Origin: an uncultured Alphaproteobacteria bacterium
GTDB lineage: Bacteria; Pseudomonadota; Alphaproteobacteria; Rhizobiales; Ancalomicrobiaceae
DNA: 22,639 bases
NCBI GenBank assembly: GCA_937919435.1
Contig: CALFRR010000241.1
Location: 1-22,639, forward strand
Direction: 5' to 3'
The position numbers were made by a program, and so were the translations under genes. Below the pieces are notes generated by a model that saw only the letters and a list, made by a program, of their open reading frames with translations, had not been told where the DNA came from and made no database searches. Positions 22,562 through 22,639 of this stretch are shown here, piece by piece. How positions within the stretch are numbered: position 1 is the stretch's first letter; each line of letters starts with the position of its first letter.

Positions 22562-22639
22562 CTAGTATCCCGTCCCGCAAATGTCTTTACATACGCGCTC
22601 GACCTTTTGGAGGATGGCCTCGCTGGTGGCGGTCCAGAC
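22562..22639 (-). CDS. Transposase C-terminal fragment, probably IS630 type (cut by contig end)
   Basis: On the minus strand the last 78 bases give 25 codons and a TAG stop: VWTATSEAILQKVERVCKDI followed by CGTGY. This resembles the C-terminus of IS630-family transposases, which often end with a W-T-x-T-x-x-x-I-L-x-K-hydrophobic-x-R segment. The rest lies beyond the contig edge. The 69 bases between this stop and the LysR stop should contain the element's end, but I could not identify a terminal repeat. The assembly probably broke at a repeated insertion sequence. Confidence 0.55.
   Translation of the reverse strand, partial: VWTATSEAILQKVERVCKDICGTGY

Overview
This window looks like one assembled contig from a high-GC (roughly 70%) alphaproteobacterium, most likely of the order Hyphomicrobiales (Rhizobiales). 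The support is a class I lysyl-tRNA synthetase, a long two-half dCTP deaminase, a SAM-II riboswitch on metZ, an Alph_Pro_TM (TIGR02186) membrane protein, the PdeM/Lhr repair pair and an apaG-metZ-dcd neighbourhood. I do not name a genus. The first 48 bases are Illumina library adapter, so genomic sequence starts at about 49. The right edge cuts through what looks like the 3' end of an IS630-type transposase gene.

Layout. Positions 49-1419 (+) hold the end of the ligase-associated Lhr-type helicase and pdeM. Positions 1379-4523 (-) are a tight operon: DUF952 protein, pyrD, a TauE/SafE exporter and its TIGR02186 partner, joined by TTGA and GTGA overlaps. Positions 4811-7173 (+) hold an HTH/S24-like regulator coupled through ATGA to a membrane-anchored, very disordered protein with a degenerate thermonuclease-like domain. 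Then come lysK (-), a TerB-like protein (+), and an AT-rich islet (about 9540-10073) with one orphan gene. Next are apaG (-) and metZ (-) behind a SAM-II riboswitch, with dcd (+) diverging from metZ. A DUF2076 protein (+), a YpeA-like GNAT enzyme (-), a second larger GNAT-like protein (-) and a PAS-PAS-GGDEF diguanylate cyclase (-) follow, then a class I mannose-6-phosphate isomerase (+). The right end is an MFS transporter and FAD-dependent oxidoreductase operon (-) divergent from a LysR regulator (+).

Working together. Most of the window is chromosomal housekeeping: DNA repair, pyrimidine synthesis, dUTP supply, Lys-tRNA charging and methionine synthesis under S-adenosylmethionine control. 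The LysR/FAD/MFS block looks like a small inducible uptake-and-oxidation module of unknown substrate. The least explained parts are the regulator plus pseudo-nuclease pair, the AT-rich orphan gene with weakly repeated inverted ends, and the two extra hairpins between the SAM-II aptamer and the metZ start. I saw no CRISPR array, rRNA, tRNA or complete insertion sequence. I do not see a clear new multi-gene defence or biosynthetic system.
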